Shown one piece after another: positions 1 to 9,935 of a stretch of 64,000 nucleotides of DNA. Numbering within the stretch: position 1 is the first letter of the stretch; each line of letters starts with the position of its first letter. The position numbers and the translations under genes are program-made. This stretch comes from Cephalopachus bancanus (Eukaryota; Chordata; Mammalia; Primates; Tarsiidae): positions 1,302,001 through 1,366,000 of the forward strand of contig JAPVLO010000044.1 in assembly GCA_027257055.1 (NCBI GenBank), in the 5' to 3' direction. Below the pieces are notes generated by a model that ran no database searches, was not told the DNA's origin, and worked only from the letters and a program-made list of their open reading frames with translations.

Positions 1-624
1 CATAAAAGCTTTGTTCAAGGGCATTCTTCTTACACACGGTTCAACCAGTAATTTTTTAAATCAGTTTTTAAGAATCAATGTGGCAAAGTCAGACTGCTCT
101 GACTTCATGTACAATAAATGATGTCGTTGCTATTAGAATTCAGATGCATCTCAAAGAATCTGTTGTTACTTTTCTTTTCTAACCTGAAACCCCATTCTCT
201 CTGCTAAGTTTTCCCAGAGAGGACAGTTTACTCTGGCATTATATAAACTTCTAAAATAGCAGGGGGACGTGAAATGTCAGTACGATTTAACTCTGCAGTG
301 GAATTGCTTGGGGGAGGCATCGTCACAGTAGTAGAATTACTTCATTTGGAAAATATACCTTATTTTGTGAAGCTCCTTTGTCATCTAAGAAAAGAGGCAG
401 AGAAAGAATGGCTAGGGCTCTTCACAAATTAAGTAGCAGCCAGGGTTTAGCAAGTTATTTTCAATCAGGCTTGGAAAGGGAAAAAAGTATCTAAAATGCT
501 TGTTATATAGGGCTTCATGTCAATAAGAACGCTTGGGATGTAGTTATGGGTAAAGGTTTGATTTTGGAGGACTGTGATACGAAGGTGAAATTAACAGGCA
601 ATTGGCATAATTAAGAAGTGTGCA
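1..624. other. Unique sequence, nothing recognised
   Basis: No repeat family, open frame of note or RNA gene is recognisable here. Base composition is ordinary for primate intergenic DNA. Confidence 0.4.
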
Positions 625-805
625 GTGATGAAATGGACAGAGAATGGTTTAATAACCTCATCAAGTCCTGTTTCTACTCACTTCTGGCTATGTGAACTTA
701 AACCAACCACTTAACCTCTCTAAACCTCTGTTTCCTCGTGTAGATCATAATATCCCTCTTTGGGGATTATTAGAAGAGAATAAAATAAAATAAATACATA
801 TTACC
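625..805 (+). mobile_element. MIR SINE fragment
   Basis: The order 'tggctatgtgaactt', 'cacttaacctctctaaacct', 'gtttcctcgtgtagatcata' and an AT-rich 'attagaagagaataaaat' tail follows the MIR core and 3' part in sense orientation. Divergence is high, as expected for an old mammal-wide tRNA-derived SINE. Confidence 0.7.
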
Positions 806-1635
806 TTCTGAAGAGGTATGTACAAATGTACATACAAATGTCAATTCCCATTTGCTCTTTATAATGCATGGGATAACTACGATATGGGGAGGTGTCTACT
901 CTTGTGTAGGCCCTCTGATGAGTTCCTACCATTTAGGCTGCCTTAGGGAGCTGAAAACAACTCATCCTGCAAAGAGGCCTCTCAGCTCTGGACATGCTGC
1001 TATTCACTGAAGATACCAAAGGGTCCCATTGCTAAATGTCCACCTCCTTCCAAGGAGGGAAATATATGAATTTGGGTACTTACCCGGTAAGAAATCCAAT
1101 TTGTAGATACAAACATGAACTTGGGAAAAATTGATGTCTTTAGCACTCCAAGCCTCCTTTTTCTTGACCTCTGATGACAGCCTGCATCTCCTTAAAACAA
1201 ATGGAATGGCAAGGGAAGGACTGTAACTCTGGAGAAGTGGGCATTCTAAACAGTGTCTCCCAGAAGTGCTTTTTTCCAGCAGTGGCAAAGGAGTGACCTT
1301 GGAGTGGCTGCTTGTACCTCTGTTCTGACCCTAGGAGAGCGAAGACTTGCCTCCTTGTCTGGCTTGCTTGAGGATGAAATGCAATGTGTGATAAAACATC
1401 ACAAGTCAAGGTTAGGTCTGGACAGAGTGAAGCCAAAAACCATTGAGACTGGCACTTCCTCTCCAACTGGACTCCAAATTAGGATTTGGAAGCAGGTACT
1501 TGAACTAAATTATATTTTAAGAGATTGGCATTGACATTAAAATAGTTATAAGGCTGTTATTGGAATATGGTTCCAATATGTACCAGTTATGGTACATATG
1601 GAATCAAAGACAGAAATGTAAGAATGCATTAATAA
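806..1635. other. Unique sequence with a small hairpin near its end
   Basis: No known repeat is seen. Overlapping open frames of 93-108 codons occur on both strands around 1004-1534, but they lack recognisable domains and overlap each other antisense, so they are treated as chance frames. A 13-14 base inverted repeat lies at 1571-1603. Confidence 0.4.
1571..1603. repeat. Short inverted repeat (hairpin)
   Basis: TTCCAATATGTACC (1571-1584) and GGTACATATGGAA (1591-1603) are reverse complements apart from one extra A. They are separated by the six-base loop AGTTAT. Confidence 0.8.
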
Positions 1636-1639
1636 GAAT

Positions 1640-1880
1640 GGTAGAACACTTCTATAATATTATTATTAATAATAAAACATTTGTATGGCAGTTTATAGTT
1701 TATAAAATTGTTTCATATATCATCTTAATTCATAGCACATCCTTATGAGTTGAAGAATAATTATTTCTTGTTGAGGAGGAAACTGAGGCTCAGAGATTAT
1801 ATGGTACGGTTAGGTCACATAGCAAATGATGAAGAAGAAATTCAAACACAAGCCTTTGAGTGCCAAATTTAAAAACCTTT
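1640..1880 (-). mobile_element. MIR SINE, antisense
   Basis: 'gaggaaactgaggctcagag' followed by 'aggtcacatagcaaatgatg' is the reverse complement of the MIR core (CTCAGTTTCC... and the tRNA-derived part). The AT-rich stretch before it corresponds to the MIR 3' tail. Confidence 0.7.
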
Positions 1881-2636
1881 TCACCATATCATAGAAGAAA
1901 ATGTAATCGGAGAACAAGGCCTAGAATATACATGAGCTTCATGGAAACATTTTCAGGTATTTTAATTTTAGAATCATTTATGTGGTGTCAGGGAGTTCTT
2001 AAAAAATTAACAATAAAGGCAAAAATTTAAAAAGGTTTCTCAGAGCTAGTATTATGAGGAAACCTAAGCCTGTTAGGAAATTGGTTATAATATGGAATGT
2101 GGATATTAAAATGCCATAAACTTCATTAAAAACTCTAAATATGTAACTAGAGTTTTTACTAAGTTCATAAAATATAATATTGGATATAGCATCTTTTGTA
2201 AATCCTTGTGGTTCCTGTGTCAATTACCTGGTTACTTAGTAACCAAGTAATCCAGTAACCAAGGAGTCAAACCATAGATTAAATAGTCCCCAACCAGGCA
2301 ATAAAAAGGTCCCTGAGTACAAATTTTCAGAATTATGGTTTATTGTGTTAATAATCTCCCCATGTCTGTGGCTAGCCTTCCAGGGATAGGCCAGCAAGTA
2401 TGTGCTATTCTGGAGTCCAGCAGTGGTTCTTGCTATTTTGTTAAAGTACCTGCTTCTAAAAGAGGAAATTAAACCACAAAACATACTCTGGCTTAAAGTC
2501 ACTGAAGGAAATGAGGGGCTGAGCACACACCCAGCTGAGTTTGGGGATTCTGGGGAAGTTCAGACTCGAGTTGGGAATACTGGTGATTTGGGGTTCAATT
2601 CTACCACTTTTCTGCTAAGGTTTTAGCACAGGTTTC
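1881..2636. other. Unique sequence, nothing recognised
   Basis: No assignable repeat. A compact palindrome, GGTTACT-T-AGTAACC, lies near 2230-2244 and is echoed by 'ccagtaacc' shortly after. It could be the remnant of a DNA-transposon terminus, but there is not enough to call one. Confidence 0.35.
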
Positions 2637-2650
2637 ACCAGTTGATTCTT

Positions 2651-2945
2651 TTTTTTTTTTTGAGTTGGAGTCTCACTCTGTCACCCAGACTGGGGTGCAG
2701 TGGCAGACTCCCAGCCACAGCAGCCTCGACCTGCTGGGCTCCGGAGATCCTTCTGCCTCAGCCTTCCAAGTAGCTGGAACTACAAGTGTGCGCTACCACG
2801 CCCAGCTAATTTTTTTTTTATTTTATTATAGAGATGAGGTCTTCTCAAGTTGCCCAGGTGGGTCTCGAACCCACAGCCTCAGGCAATCCACTCACCTCAG
2901 CCTCCCAAAGCGCTGGGATTACAGGCTGAGCCACCGAGCCCGGCT
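2651..2945 (-). mobile_element. Full-length young dimeric Alu
   Basis: A complete Alu in reverse orientation: poly-T at left, then the right arm, the linker, the left arm and a terminal 'gagcccggct'. A perfect 14-base target-site duplication, accagttgattctt, flanks it at 2637-2650 and 2946-2959, so it is a fairly recent L1-mediated insertion. In sense direction the box B hairpin reads GTGGG-TTCGAGA-CCCAC, where both stem changes are CpG transitions relative to the other copies. Confidence 0.95.
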
Positions 2946-2997
2946 ACCAGTTGATTCTTGATAGGATTATTTTCATAACTGATAGTCTTCTATAATG

Positions 2998-3430
2998 ATG
3001 CGATGGTTTCATTCAACAGATATTTGTTGGGCATCACTGTGCACCAGACTCTATGGTAGGTGCGGGAAACACAATTTTAAGAGATGTGCTCTGATCATGC
3101 ACTCAAGGAGCTCATCATGCAGGGAGCAAAGAGATATTAATCATACAAGTCCACAGATAAATATAACTGTGATAAATGCTCTGCAGTAAGAGTAGACAAT
3201 GCTATGAAAGAGCCCAATACCAAGATGTAATCTAATGCAGAATAGCAGGGACATAGTTAGGGAGAGATTTTCCAACAAACTATGTGACATTGGAGCAAAG
3301 CTGGAAATCTGATGGATGAGGAGAAACTGACCTGGGAAAAGGATATTGAGAAAGAGAGCAAACTACAAAGAACATTCCAGAAAGAAAAGACAGCACATGC
3401 AGAGGTTCTGAGACATGGGGAAACATCATT
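2998..3430 (-). mobile_element. L2 LINE 3' region, antisense
   Basis: 'ttcattcaacagatatttgt' and 'gcaccagactctatggtagg' are the reverse complement of the L2 3' end. They are followed by 'aaggagctcatcatgcaggg' and, farther in, 'acattccagaaagaaaag' and 'gaggttctgagacatgggg', which match upstream L2 sequence. It is heavily diverged. Confidence 0.65.
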
Positions 3431-4236
3431 TTTTCAAGCAAGCAAAAGAAAGCCAGTATGTCTGAGTGCCACTGAGGCTGAACAGGAAAACCTGGGAATC
3501 ACTGTGTGACAAACCAATGTGTGTATTTTGTAGGAATCAGAGCAGATTGGGAAAATAGAGTTTTATTTACTGTGGGAAGATTTACTTCCCACGCAGAAAC
3601 AACTCATTCTTTTATGTTTGACTTTGACTGTCCAAAGCACACTGATCTTTGCTATCATCTGTCTTTATTCCATTTTGCACACTGCTTCAATGTTACAAAA
3701 TCTCTTGTTGAATTAAGAGTAAAGGGTTTGTGGATATTGACCAAGATATCAAAATTTCCATAGAAAGCAGCATTAAATAAGTCCCAGATATTTTGTTGGC
3801 TAATAAGAGAAAAAGCTCTTAGCAAAACCAAATTTCCTTTCCTGTGAACATTTGTGCCCGCCCTGGGTATTTTCTTCCCAGTTTGGAATCCTGGACCGTT
3901 TCATTTAGTTGGTCAGTGACTGCAGGACCACCTGCAGTTGGGTTCTTCAGCTTTGACTGGCTGGAATATCGGTTTGGCAGCAGGAATCTGGCACAGACTT
4001 GATGGTGGATACAGAAAAATTCAGGCCACAGTGCTTGTACTTAAAATGCAGACTTCCCAATTTCAATGACAGATTGTCATCCAAAAACAGTAGCCAGTGT
4101 GAAGAAGACGCTGACCAACAGCTAAGCTTGTTCCAGGAGCACCTTGCAAATTTGTCAGAGTTGAGAAGAAGTAACTAGAGAATCTCAAAAAGTTTTTTTT
4201 TTTCCCCAATTCATTTCTAAACTAGCTTATTACAGT
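3431..4236. other. Unique sequence, nothing recognised
   Basis: No repeat or gene signature is recognisable. Short open frames exist without known features. Confidence 0.35.
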
Positions 4237-4245
4237 TTGGCCGCC

Positions 4246-4532
4246 TTTTTTTTTTTTTTGAGTTGGAGTCTCATTCTGTCGCCCAGACTGGAGTGCAGTG
4301 GCCGCTCCCGGCCACCGCAGCCTCGGCCTGCTGGGCTCCGGCGATCCTTCCGCCTCAGCCTTCCAAGTAGCTGGAATTACAGGCATGCGCCACCACGCCC
4401 AGCTGATTTTTTGATTTATTGTAGAGATGAGGTCTCGTTGCCCAGGCGGGTCTCAAACCCGCGGGCTCAGGCAATTCACTCACCTCAGCCTCCCAAAGGC
4501 GCGGGATTACAGGCTGAGCCACCGAGCCCGGC
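4246..4532 (-). mobile_element. Full-length young dimeric Alu
   Basis: Flanked by a nine-base near-perfect target-site duplication (ttggccgcc at 4237-4245, ttggccgtc at 4533-4541). Both arms are intact. Read in sense, the left arm contains GCGGG-TTTGAGA-CCCGC and the right arm GTGGCC-gggagc-GGCCAC, both perfect hairpins. It is among the least diverged copies and a good guide to the lineage consensus. Confidence 0.95.
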
Positions 4533-4617
4533 TTGGCCGTCTTTTTAAATAGCTTATTTTTTGCCTGGATGAATGATTCATGACTAGAATGAAATACCTT
4601 ACAAAATACATCTTTTG

Positions 4618-4700
4618 AATTCTGTTTCAAAACCTGTTTGCAAGAGTTAGAAAGATCTAGCAACTGTCTCCTATATTGGCAGGTAGACAGCTGTGTTTAG
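4618..4700. repeat. Copy 1 of an 83-base direct repeat
   Basis: This segment, from 'gaattctgtttc' to 'agctgtgtttag', recurs at 5518-5600 with a single T/C difference and an offset of exactly 900 bases. Sequence on either side of the two copies is unrelated. Confidence 0.95.
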
Positions 4701-4989
4701 TACATAGTTGAGATCCTACTATGTGCACGGTGCTATGGGGAATCGGAGGTGAACCCCAAGAGTCCCAGTTTTTCAGGCAATCACAGTTGTCAGAAAGATG
4801 GATATGTAACCCAAATACAAGGCAGAACTCCAATCCCTGTGGAGGCAATGAATACTTTTCACCGGAGCAATTGAGGACAGACTTTGTGGTACAACGCAAT
4901 TGGAACAGAACTTGGAAGAGGCACTGGAAGATAGAAAAGGAAGGCATCCCTGGAGGTGGAAGTAGAATGAGTAAGCACATAGATAAAAG

Positions 4990-5063
4990 CAATGACTATG
5001 CATTGAACGTGAGCTTTACTGTTCCTTCTCCGTTGCCCACCATTACTGCTCCTTTTCTTAGTT

Positions 5064-5071
<8 letters not shown>
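4990..5071. repeat. Copy 1 of a diverged ~80-base direct repeat ending in (CT)n
   Basis: 'gcattgaacgtgagctttac' through 'ctccttttcttagttct' is repeated at 5308-5386 with roughly one difference in five bases. Copy 1 runs into a (CT)n tract and copy 2 into a (CA)n tract. Confidence 0.85.
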
Positions 5072-5119
<48 letters not shown>

Positions 5120-5120
5120 G
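5069..5120. repeat. (CT)n microsatellite
   Basis: About 25 CT units with one TTT interruption near the right end. Confidence 0.97.
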
Positions 5121-5307
5121 CCCCCTATCTTTTCTCTGAGCAGACTCACTAGTCATCAAGCAAGATAGCACAATATAAGGACCAAGAGACCTGGTTCTAG
5201 TTTCACCTTTGCTACTATTGGGAGCTGGAGGAGCTTGGAAAGTCATTTTCCTTTCTGAACCTAGAAATTGGACATATAGATCTCTTCTACCTTAAAGTGT
5301 GATCAAT

Positions 5308-5382
5308 GCAAAGACCTTGTATTGAACATGTTAACTTTACTGCCTCTTCTCCATCACCCACCACTGCTGCTCCTTTTCTTAG

Positions 5383-5386
<4 letters not shown>
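5308..5386. repeat. Copy 2 of the diverged ~80-base repeat
   Basis: Paralogous to 4990-5071. It shares 'attgaac', 'ctttactg', 'cttctcc' and 'gctccttttcttagttc' in the same order. Confidence 0.85.

Positions 5387-5432
<46 letters not shown>
5385..5432. repeat. (CA)n microsatellite
   Basis: About 24 uninterrupted CA units following 'cttagtt'. Confidence 0.97.
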
Positions 5433-5433
<1 letters not shown>

Positions 5434-5517
5434 CTCTGATTCTTGAGATAAAGGGATACAATAATGGAACAATGTTTTTCGGTTGAATAATGGTAAGAAA
5501 ATGTAATGCTTTTTTAG

Positions 5518-5600
5518 AATTCTGTTTCAAAACCTGTTTGCAAGAGTTAGAAAGATCTAGCAACTGTCTCCTATATTGGCAGGTAGACAGCTGTGTCTAG
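5518..5600. repeat. Copy 2 of the 83-base direct repeat
   Basis: Identical to 4618-4700 except for one T-to-C change ('ctgtgtctag'). Confidence 0.95.
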
Positions 5601-5674
5601 ATATGGCCTGAAATTTGGGCTGGAGCCAGATCATGTCCTAGGAGAAGTTATGACCATTTCTTAAGGCACTGCAA

Positions 5675-5830
5675 TAGAGTTGAAATGGCGTTTAGACATA
5701 CCTGGTTTCCAGTTTTATATCTGACATTTAGTAGCTCAATATTTCTCAGGCAATTTAACTCTGCTGAGTCTTAATTTCACCAACTCTAAAATGGAGATGT
5801 TTTATTATACCCATTATGTTTAATTAATAA
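5675..5830 (+). mobile_element. MIR SINE fragment
   Basis: 'agacatacctggtttccag', 'gctgagtcttaatttcacca' and 'aaaatggagatgttttatta' follow the MIR body in sense orientation. Confidence 0.55.
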
Positions 5831-5899
5831 ACATTAACCACCTCCCAAGAAACTAGGGTTGGGGATAAAATGGGCATTAGGACTAAACTATGTCTTTTA

Positions 5900-6190
5900 T
5901 AAATAATTATTTAGGAAAACAGGTATGGTCTTTAATCTCATCGACCCTAGTGGGAACTGAAGGCAGTTGGGCATGCAGTTATAGTCCAGTGAACTAAGCG
6001 CAGGGTTAGAATAGGGAGCTCATGAGCAGCTATAGCAAGATAGAGCAGAAGGATCAACCCCAGACTGAGGTCAAGGAAGGTTTCATGAAGAGAGAAGACC
6101 TGACTAAGGAGGGGCAGTAGGACATAGAGGTGGGAAGCCAAATAAATATTCTGGGTAATCTGGGTAAGAAAATAGGCTCTTTTTAGGAAA
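5900..6190 (-). mobile_element. L2 LINE fragment, antisense
   Basis: 'gtcaaggaaggtttcatgaa' and 'gacctgactaaggagggg' resemble the reverse complement of the L2 3' coding region. There is no intact end, so this is similarity in word order only. Confidence 0.45.
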
Positions 6191-6799
6191 AAAAAAAAAG
6201 TTGATTCTTTGTGTACAGTGCCTAGCAGCATGGCTAAGATGTAGAGACTCTATGAACAATGGTTACCAGGGATAGTATTACTTTCTTGGTTTGGGGGACA
6301 ATTAGTTACACCTGATGACAACTCTCTAAAACCAATTCATCCCCGAGGTTCATATCAGCCCACTTTGCTTGCTTGTGATGGTGGGTAAAGAAGGAAACCT
6401 TGCTGTATTGGTGACAGAACCAATAGAAGTTGGTCAAGTCTGACAGGAATGAATGCTTGAGGGTCTGTTCCCCTCCTCTGCCATAACATGGGAGATCTCA
6501 AATGTCTTGCCACAGAGCTCACAAAATTGGGAAAATGCTCTCTGTTTAACTGGAATACATAAAAATTCAAATCCTCTCCTCATAAATGTGAGTAAACAGT
6601 TTAATGACTTGCTTTAACTAGAAAGTAATCAAATATAAATTCAGGTATGCTACTCATTTGCATTTTTCCATGTGGGTGAATAAAAATAAAAATTCGCTAG
6701 GTGTGATACTGGATAAGTGAACTTGTCATTGGGATTTTTGTTGTAAAATATAAAGCCACAGTGTTTTTCCACGCTGTGCACATCGGCACTCATTTTCAA
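6191..6799. other. Unique sequence, nothing recognised
   Basis: No repeat family or coding signature is seen. Confidence 0.35.
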
Positions 6800-7046
6800 C
6801 AAGGTGGCGGGAGCACTGCATGGGTTTGGCTGACCCAGAGCCTGCCTCCAAATCTACCATTAACTAGAACCTAATGGTAGTGATTGAACTTCTCTGAGCC
6901 CATTTCCTCAGCGGTTCAAAGGAGATTCTCATATCTACCAAGTACAGACTAAAACATATGATCATTCAGAATCATGGAACTCTCTAGCATAGTCATGGAC
7001 TGATTGGCACTGTGCCTGGCATGCAGTACTGTTGATGCGATGAGAG
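6800..7046 (+). mobile_element. MIR SINE, adjoining the LTR
   Basis: 'cttctctgagcccatttcct' and 'ggcactgtgcctggcatgcagt' follow the MIR 3' half in sense. The LTR starts directly after its tail region. Confidence 0.5.
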
Positions 7047-7056
7047 TGTTGGTTCC

Positions 7057-7086
7057 CTCTCCTGCTGGAGTACAGCTCCAGGAGAG
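7057..7086. repeat. Inverted repeat in LTR U5
   Basis: CTCTCCTG...GGAG and CTCC...AGGAGAG pair around a short loop. This forms a strong hairpin near the 3' end of the LTR. Confidence 0.7.
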
Positions 7087-7790
7087 AGTCAGGGCTTGAG
7101 ACGGGAGAATCGGGAAGCGGCGAAAAAGAAAAGACGAAAATGACAGGAATCCTCTTCCTGGGGAGAGCTCAAGACTCTGCCAATTTTTATTTATTTTTCA
7201 CAAGCTTATATAGGTTTTCCACTCAGCCCTGTACCCACAAATGTATCTTATGTTGCTAACCAAATGCCCACATACATCCTTTTTGCACTCACAATAAGGT
7301 TGACCTTTAACAATTTCAACCACAGATGGTGTTTTTCTTAAGTCAAACATTTATAAACGTCCTGGTTTTCTTCCTAACTTTCTCATAACTACTTACTATT
7401 ATAGGCCTATAATATCCTTACCCTATAAAGCTAAGCGTTAACCCTAAGTCTTATTTAACTTACTTACTACTATATATTTATTTCTATTAATCTTATTTCT
7501 ATCCTTATGTCTCTATATTTTCTTATCTATCACTTATACTATTATATATCTCTTATCTTACTAGTTTATCTTATCTTACTATCTTATTATTAATATTCTA
7601 AATTCTATCTTCATTAAACTACTTATTTAATCCTAAAATATCTTAACCTATTTTTTATCTCAAACGGTTGTTTTCCACCAGCTCTGTTGTTTATGAGGAA
7701 GTGGCCGACTCGTTTTTCTCAGCCTCCTGCTGTTACCGAAAAACATCCTTACACACCCTAAGGGGTACCCTTTTTGCTGCAATCCCACCT

Positions 7791-7860
7791 CCATTATGCC
7801 TATGTATAATTTTTGCTGTCAAATGCCATTATGCCTGTGTATAATTTTTGCTGCCAAATG
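7791..7860. repeat. 35-base tandem duplication in LTR U3
   Basis: Two adjacent 35-base copies (7791-7825 and 7826-7860), each starting 'ccattatgcct' and ending 'caaatg', differ at two positions. Enhancer-type duplications in U3 are common in retroviral LTRs. Confidence 0.93.
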
Positions 7861-8092
7861 CCATCATCCATTTGTGCATCTATTATCTCAATTAAAGAGG
7901 GAATATTCTCAAACCTATGCACGCAATCCTTCAAAGTTAGGGAAGGTCCATCAACAGGATCCATAGGGCTTTGCCTCCGTCATGACCACATTTCACTGGG
8001 GCCTTGCTCCCAGCCGGCATTTTTCCTGTTTTCAGGTCCCTTTTACCTTACTTTTACTAGTGATTACGGCTCCCGACACTGTCCCTCACTAG

Positions 8093-8111
8093 TGTTTGCC
8101 TCCCCATTTTC
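8093..8111. repeat. Left target-site duplication of the L1
   Basis: tgtttgcctccccattttc recurs exactly at 9603-9621. Confidence 0.97.
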
Positions 8112-9602
8112 TTTATTTTATGTTATTTTATTTTATTTTATTTTTAAAATGTGGGGTACAATTCAGGGTTAGGTATACAAATGTTCATTATGCAGTTACC
8201 CTTGTTGATGAGGTATGCCCCTCCATTTCCTGGTAGTTTCCCTCAACTGCCAATCCCACCTTCCCTTCCCTGGCAGTTTCCCACTACTGCCAATCCCTTT
8301 CTTTTTTTTTTTTTTTTTAGTTGAAGTCTCACTCTCTCGCACAAACTGGAGTGCAGTGGCCACTTCCGGCCACCGCAGCCTTGACCCGCTGGGCTCCGGC
8401 GATCCTTCCGCCTCAGCCTTCCAAGTGGCCGGAACTACAGGAGTGCACTACCATGCCCAGCTAATTTTTGACTTTATTGTAGAGATGAGGTCTCACCAAG
8501 TTGCCCAGGCAGGTCTCAACCCTCAGGCTCAGGCAATCCACTCACCTCAGCCTCCCAAGGCATGGGATTATAGGCTGAGTCACCGAGCCCGGCTCCCTTT
8601 CTTATAGTATTATGATAATTGTTCAAGGTCCACTTATGAGTGAGAACATATGGTACTCTGTTCTCTGTTTCTGTGATAGATCACTGAGTATGATAGACTC
8701 TAAATCCATCCAAGCTGCTGCAAAGTTCATATGTTTGTCCTTCTTTATGGCTGCATAATATTCCATTTTGTATATGTACCACATTTTTTTAATCCAGTCT
8801 GGCTTTGTTGGGCAGCATGGTTGATTCCATGATTTTGCTATTATGAATAGAGTTGCAACGAACATGCGTGTGCAGGTATCTTTTTTGTAGAATGATTTGA
8901 GTTCCTCCAGTTATATTCCCAATAGGGGATTGCGGAGTCATATGGAAGGTCAATTTCTAGTTCTTTCAGAAATCGCCACATTGTCTTCCAAAGAGGTTGT
9001 ATTAGTTGCATTCCCACCAGCAGTGTAGAAGCATTTCTTTTTCTCCACGTCCTCGCCAGCAACTGTTGTTGTATGTTTTATTAATGATGGCCATTCTTAC
9101 TGGGGTTAGGTGGTATCTCATTGTGGTTTTGGTTTGCATTTCTCTGATGATGAGTGAGGCCGAGCACTTTTTCATATGTCTGTTGGCTGCCTGCATATCT
9201 TCTTTTGAGAAGTGTCTATTTATGTCTTTTGCCCACTTTTTAATGGGGCTGCTTGTTTTTTTCCTTTCGGTGTGTTTGAGTTCCTTGTAGATCCTAGATA
9301 TTAGGCCTCTGTCAGATATATAGTTGGCAAATATTTTTTTCCCATTCTGTGGGCTGTCTCCCTGCTCTCCTGATGGTTTCTTTTGCTTTGCAGAAGCTCG
9401 CCAGTTTGATGAGGTCTCACTAGTCTATCTTATTTCTTATGGTATGGAAACTTAGGGTTTTGATCAGGAATTGGTTGCCAGTTCCAAGTTCCATAAGGGT
9501 GTCGCCTGCATTTTCTAAGATTCTTATAGTTTGAGGCTTTTTACATTTAGGTCTTTGACCCATTTAGAGTTAATTTTTGTGTATGATGACATGTAGGGGT
9601 CC
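8112..9602 (-). mobile_element. Young 5'-truncated L1 (ORF2 C-terminus plus 3' UTR)
   Basis: On the minus strand the unit runs from mid-ORF2 to a tail of (TTTTA)-type repeats seen at 8112-8150. Conserved ORF2 C-terminal words appear, such as WIKKMWYIYKMEYYAAIKKD and an end in MFSLISGP, close to the usual MFSLIGGN. The reading frame is split over three phases (about 8623-8865, 8841-9062 and 9002-9196), so it is a dead copy. A perfect 19-base target duplication shows insertion by target-primed reverse transcription not long ago in evolutionary terms. The short 3' UTR begins near 8622 and is interrupted by an Alu. Confidence 0.95.
8304..8593 (-). mobile_element. Young Alu nested in the L1 3' UTR
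   Basis: Flanked by tccctttctt at 8294-8303 and 8594-8603. The uninterrupted form 'caatccctttcttatag' is present in the other L1 3' end near 56450, which proves the insertion point. The right-arm hairpin GTGGCC-ggaagt-GGCCAC is intact and the box B region has decayed. Confidence 0.95.
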
Positions 9603-9621
9603 TGTTTGCCTCCCCATTTTC
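9603..9621. repeat. Right target-site duplication of the L1
   Basis: Exact copy of 8093-8111. Confidence 0.97.
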
Positions 9622-9784
9622 ATCTAGAAACATAAATTGACTCGGACTCATCTTGATTATGATCTGGAATGACATATGCATATATAGCTTAAGAGTATGC
9701 ATACTAGTATGCATAATAACATATACATATGCATCTAGGAGCATGTTTAATATGCATATTAATACTATATATAATGTATATAAT

Positions 9785-9935
9785 TGTATATAATTATAGA
9801 CAGTATATGATTCAAGTCATTCTAGTTCTTGGTATATGTCCAAGATAAATGAAGACATGTGCTCACCCAAAGACTTGCACGTGAATGTTTACCACAATTT
9901 ACTTGTAATAGAAACTGGAATAATGGGTAAATACA
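9785..9935 (+). mobile_element. L1 ORF2 3' remnant
   Basis: 'tcattctagttcttggtata' to 'cttgtaatagaaactggaat' is nearly the same as 12450-12550 in the old L1, so it is the same region of a related L1 copy. Its right side dissolves into AT-rich sequence. Confidence 0.75.

Larger units (their letters stand above)
7047..8078 (-). mobile_element. Solo LTR, betaretrovirus-like (ERV2/ERVK type), antisense
   Basis: Read on the minus strand, this 1,032-base unit starts TGTCGGGAGCCG and ends GAACCAACA (TG...CA). The start resembles the TGT(T/C)GGGAGCCG that opens several mammalian betaretroviral LTRs. A TATA box (TATATAAG, + strand 7205-7212) and an AATAAATAAA polyadenylation region (about 7185-7198) lie in the right order. 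An AT-rich middle (7380-7680) and a 35-base tandem duplication (7791-7860) sit in U3. No internal viral sequence and no clean six-base target duplication are seen, so a solo LTR with decayed flanks is the best reading. The family cannot be named by eye. Confidence 0.75.

Noticed and set aside
8215..8607. 130-codon frame and similar frames at 2665, 4237, 17113, 22670, 45545 and 60426
   Set aside because: All are translations through antisense Alu sequence ([30 protein letters not shown] and similar), a well-known source of spurious frames.
8623..9196. Frames with LINE protein words as a possible gene
   Set aside because: They are the ORF2 C-terminus of the truncated L1, split over three phases, and have no promoter.
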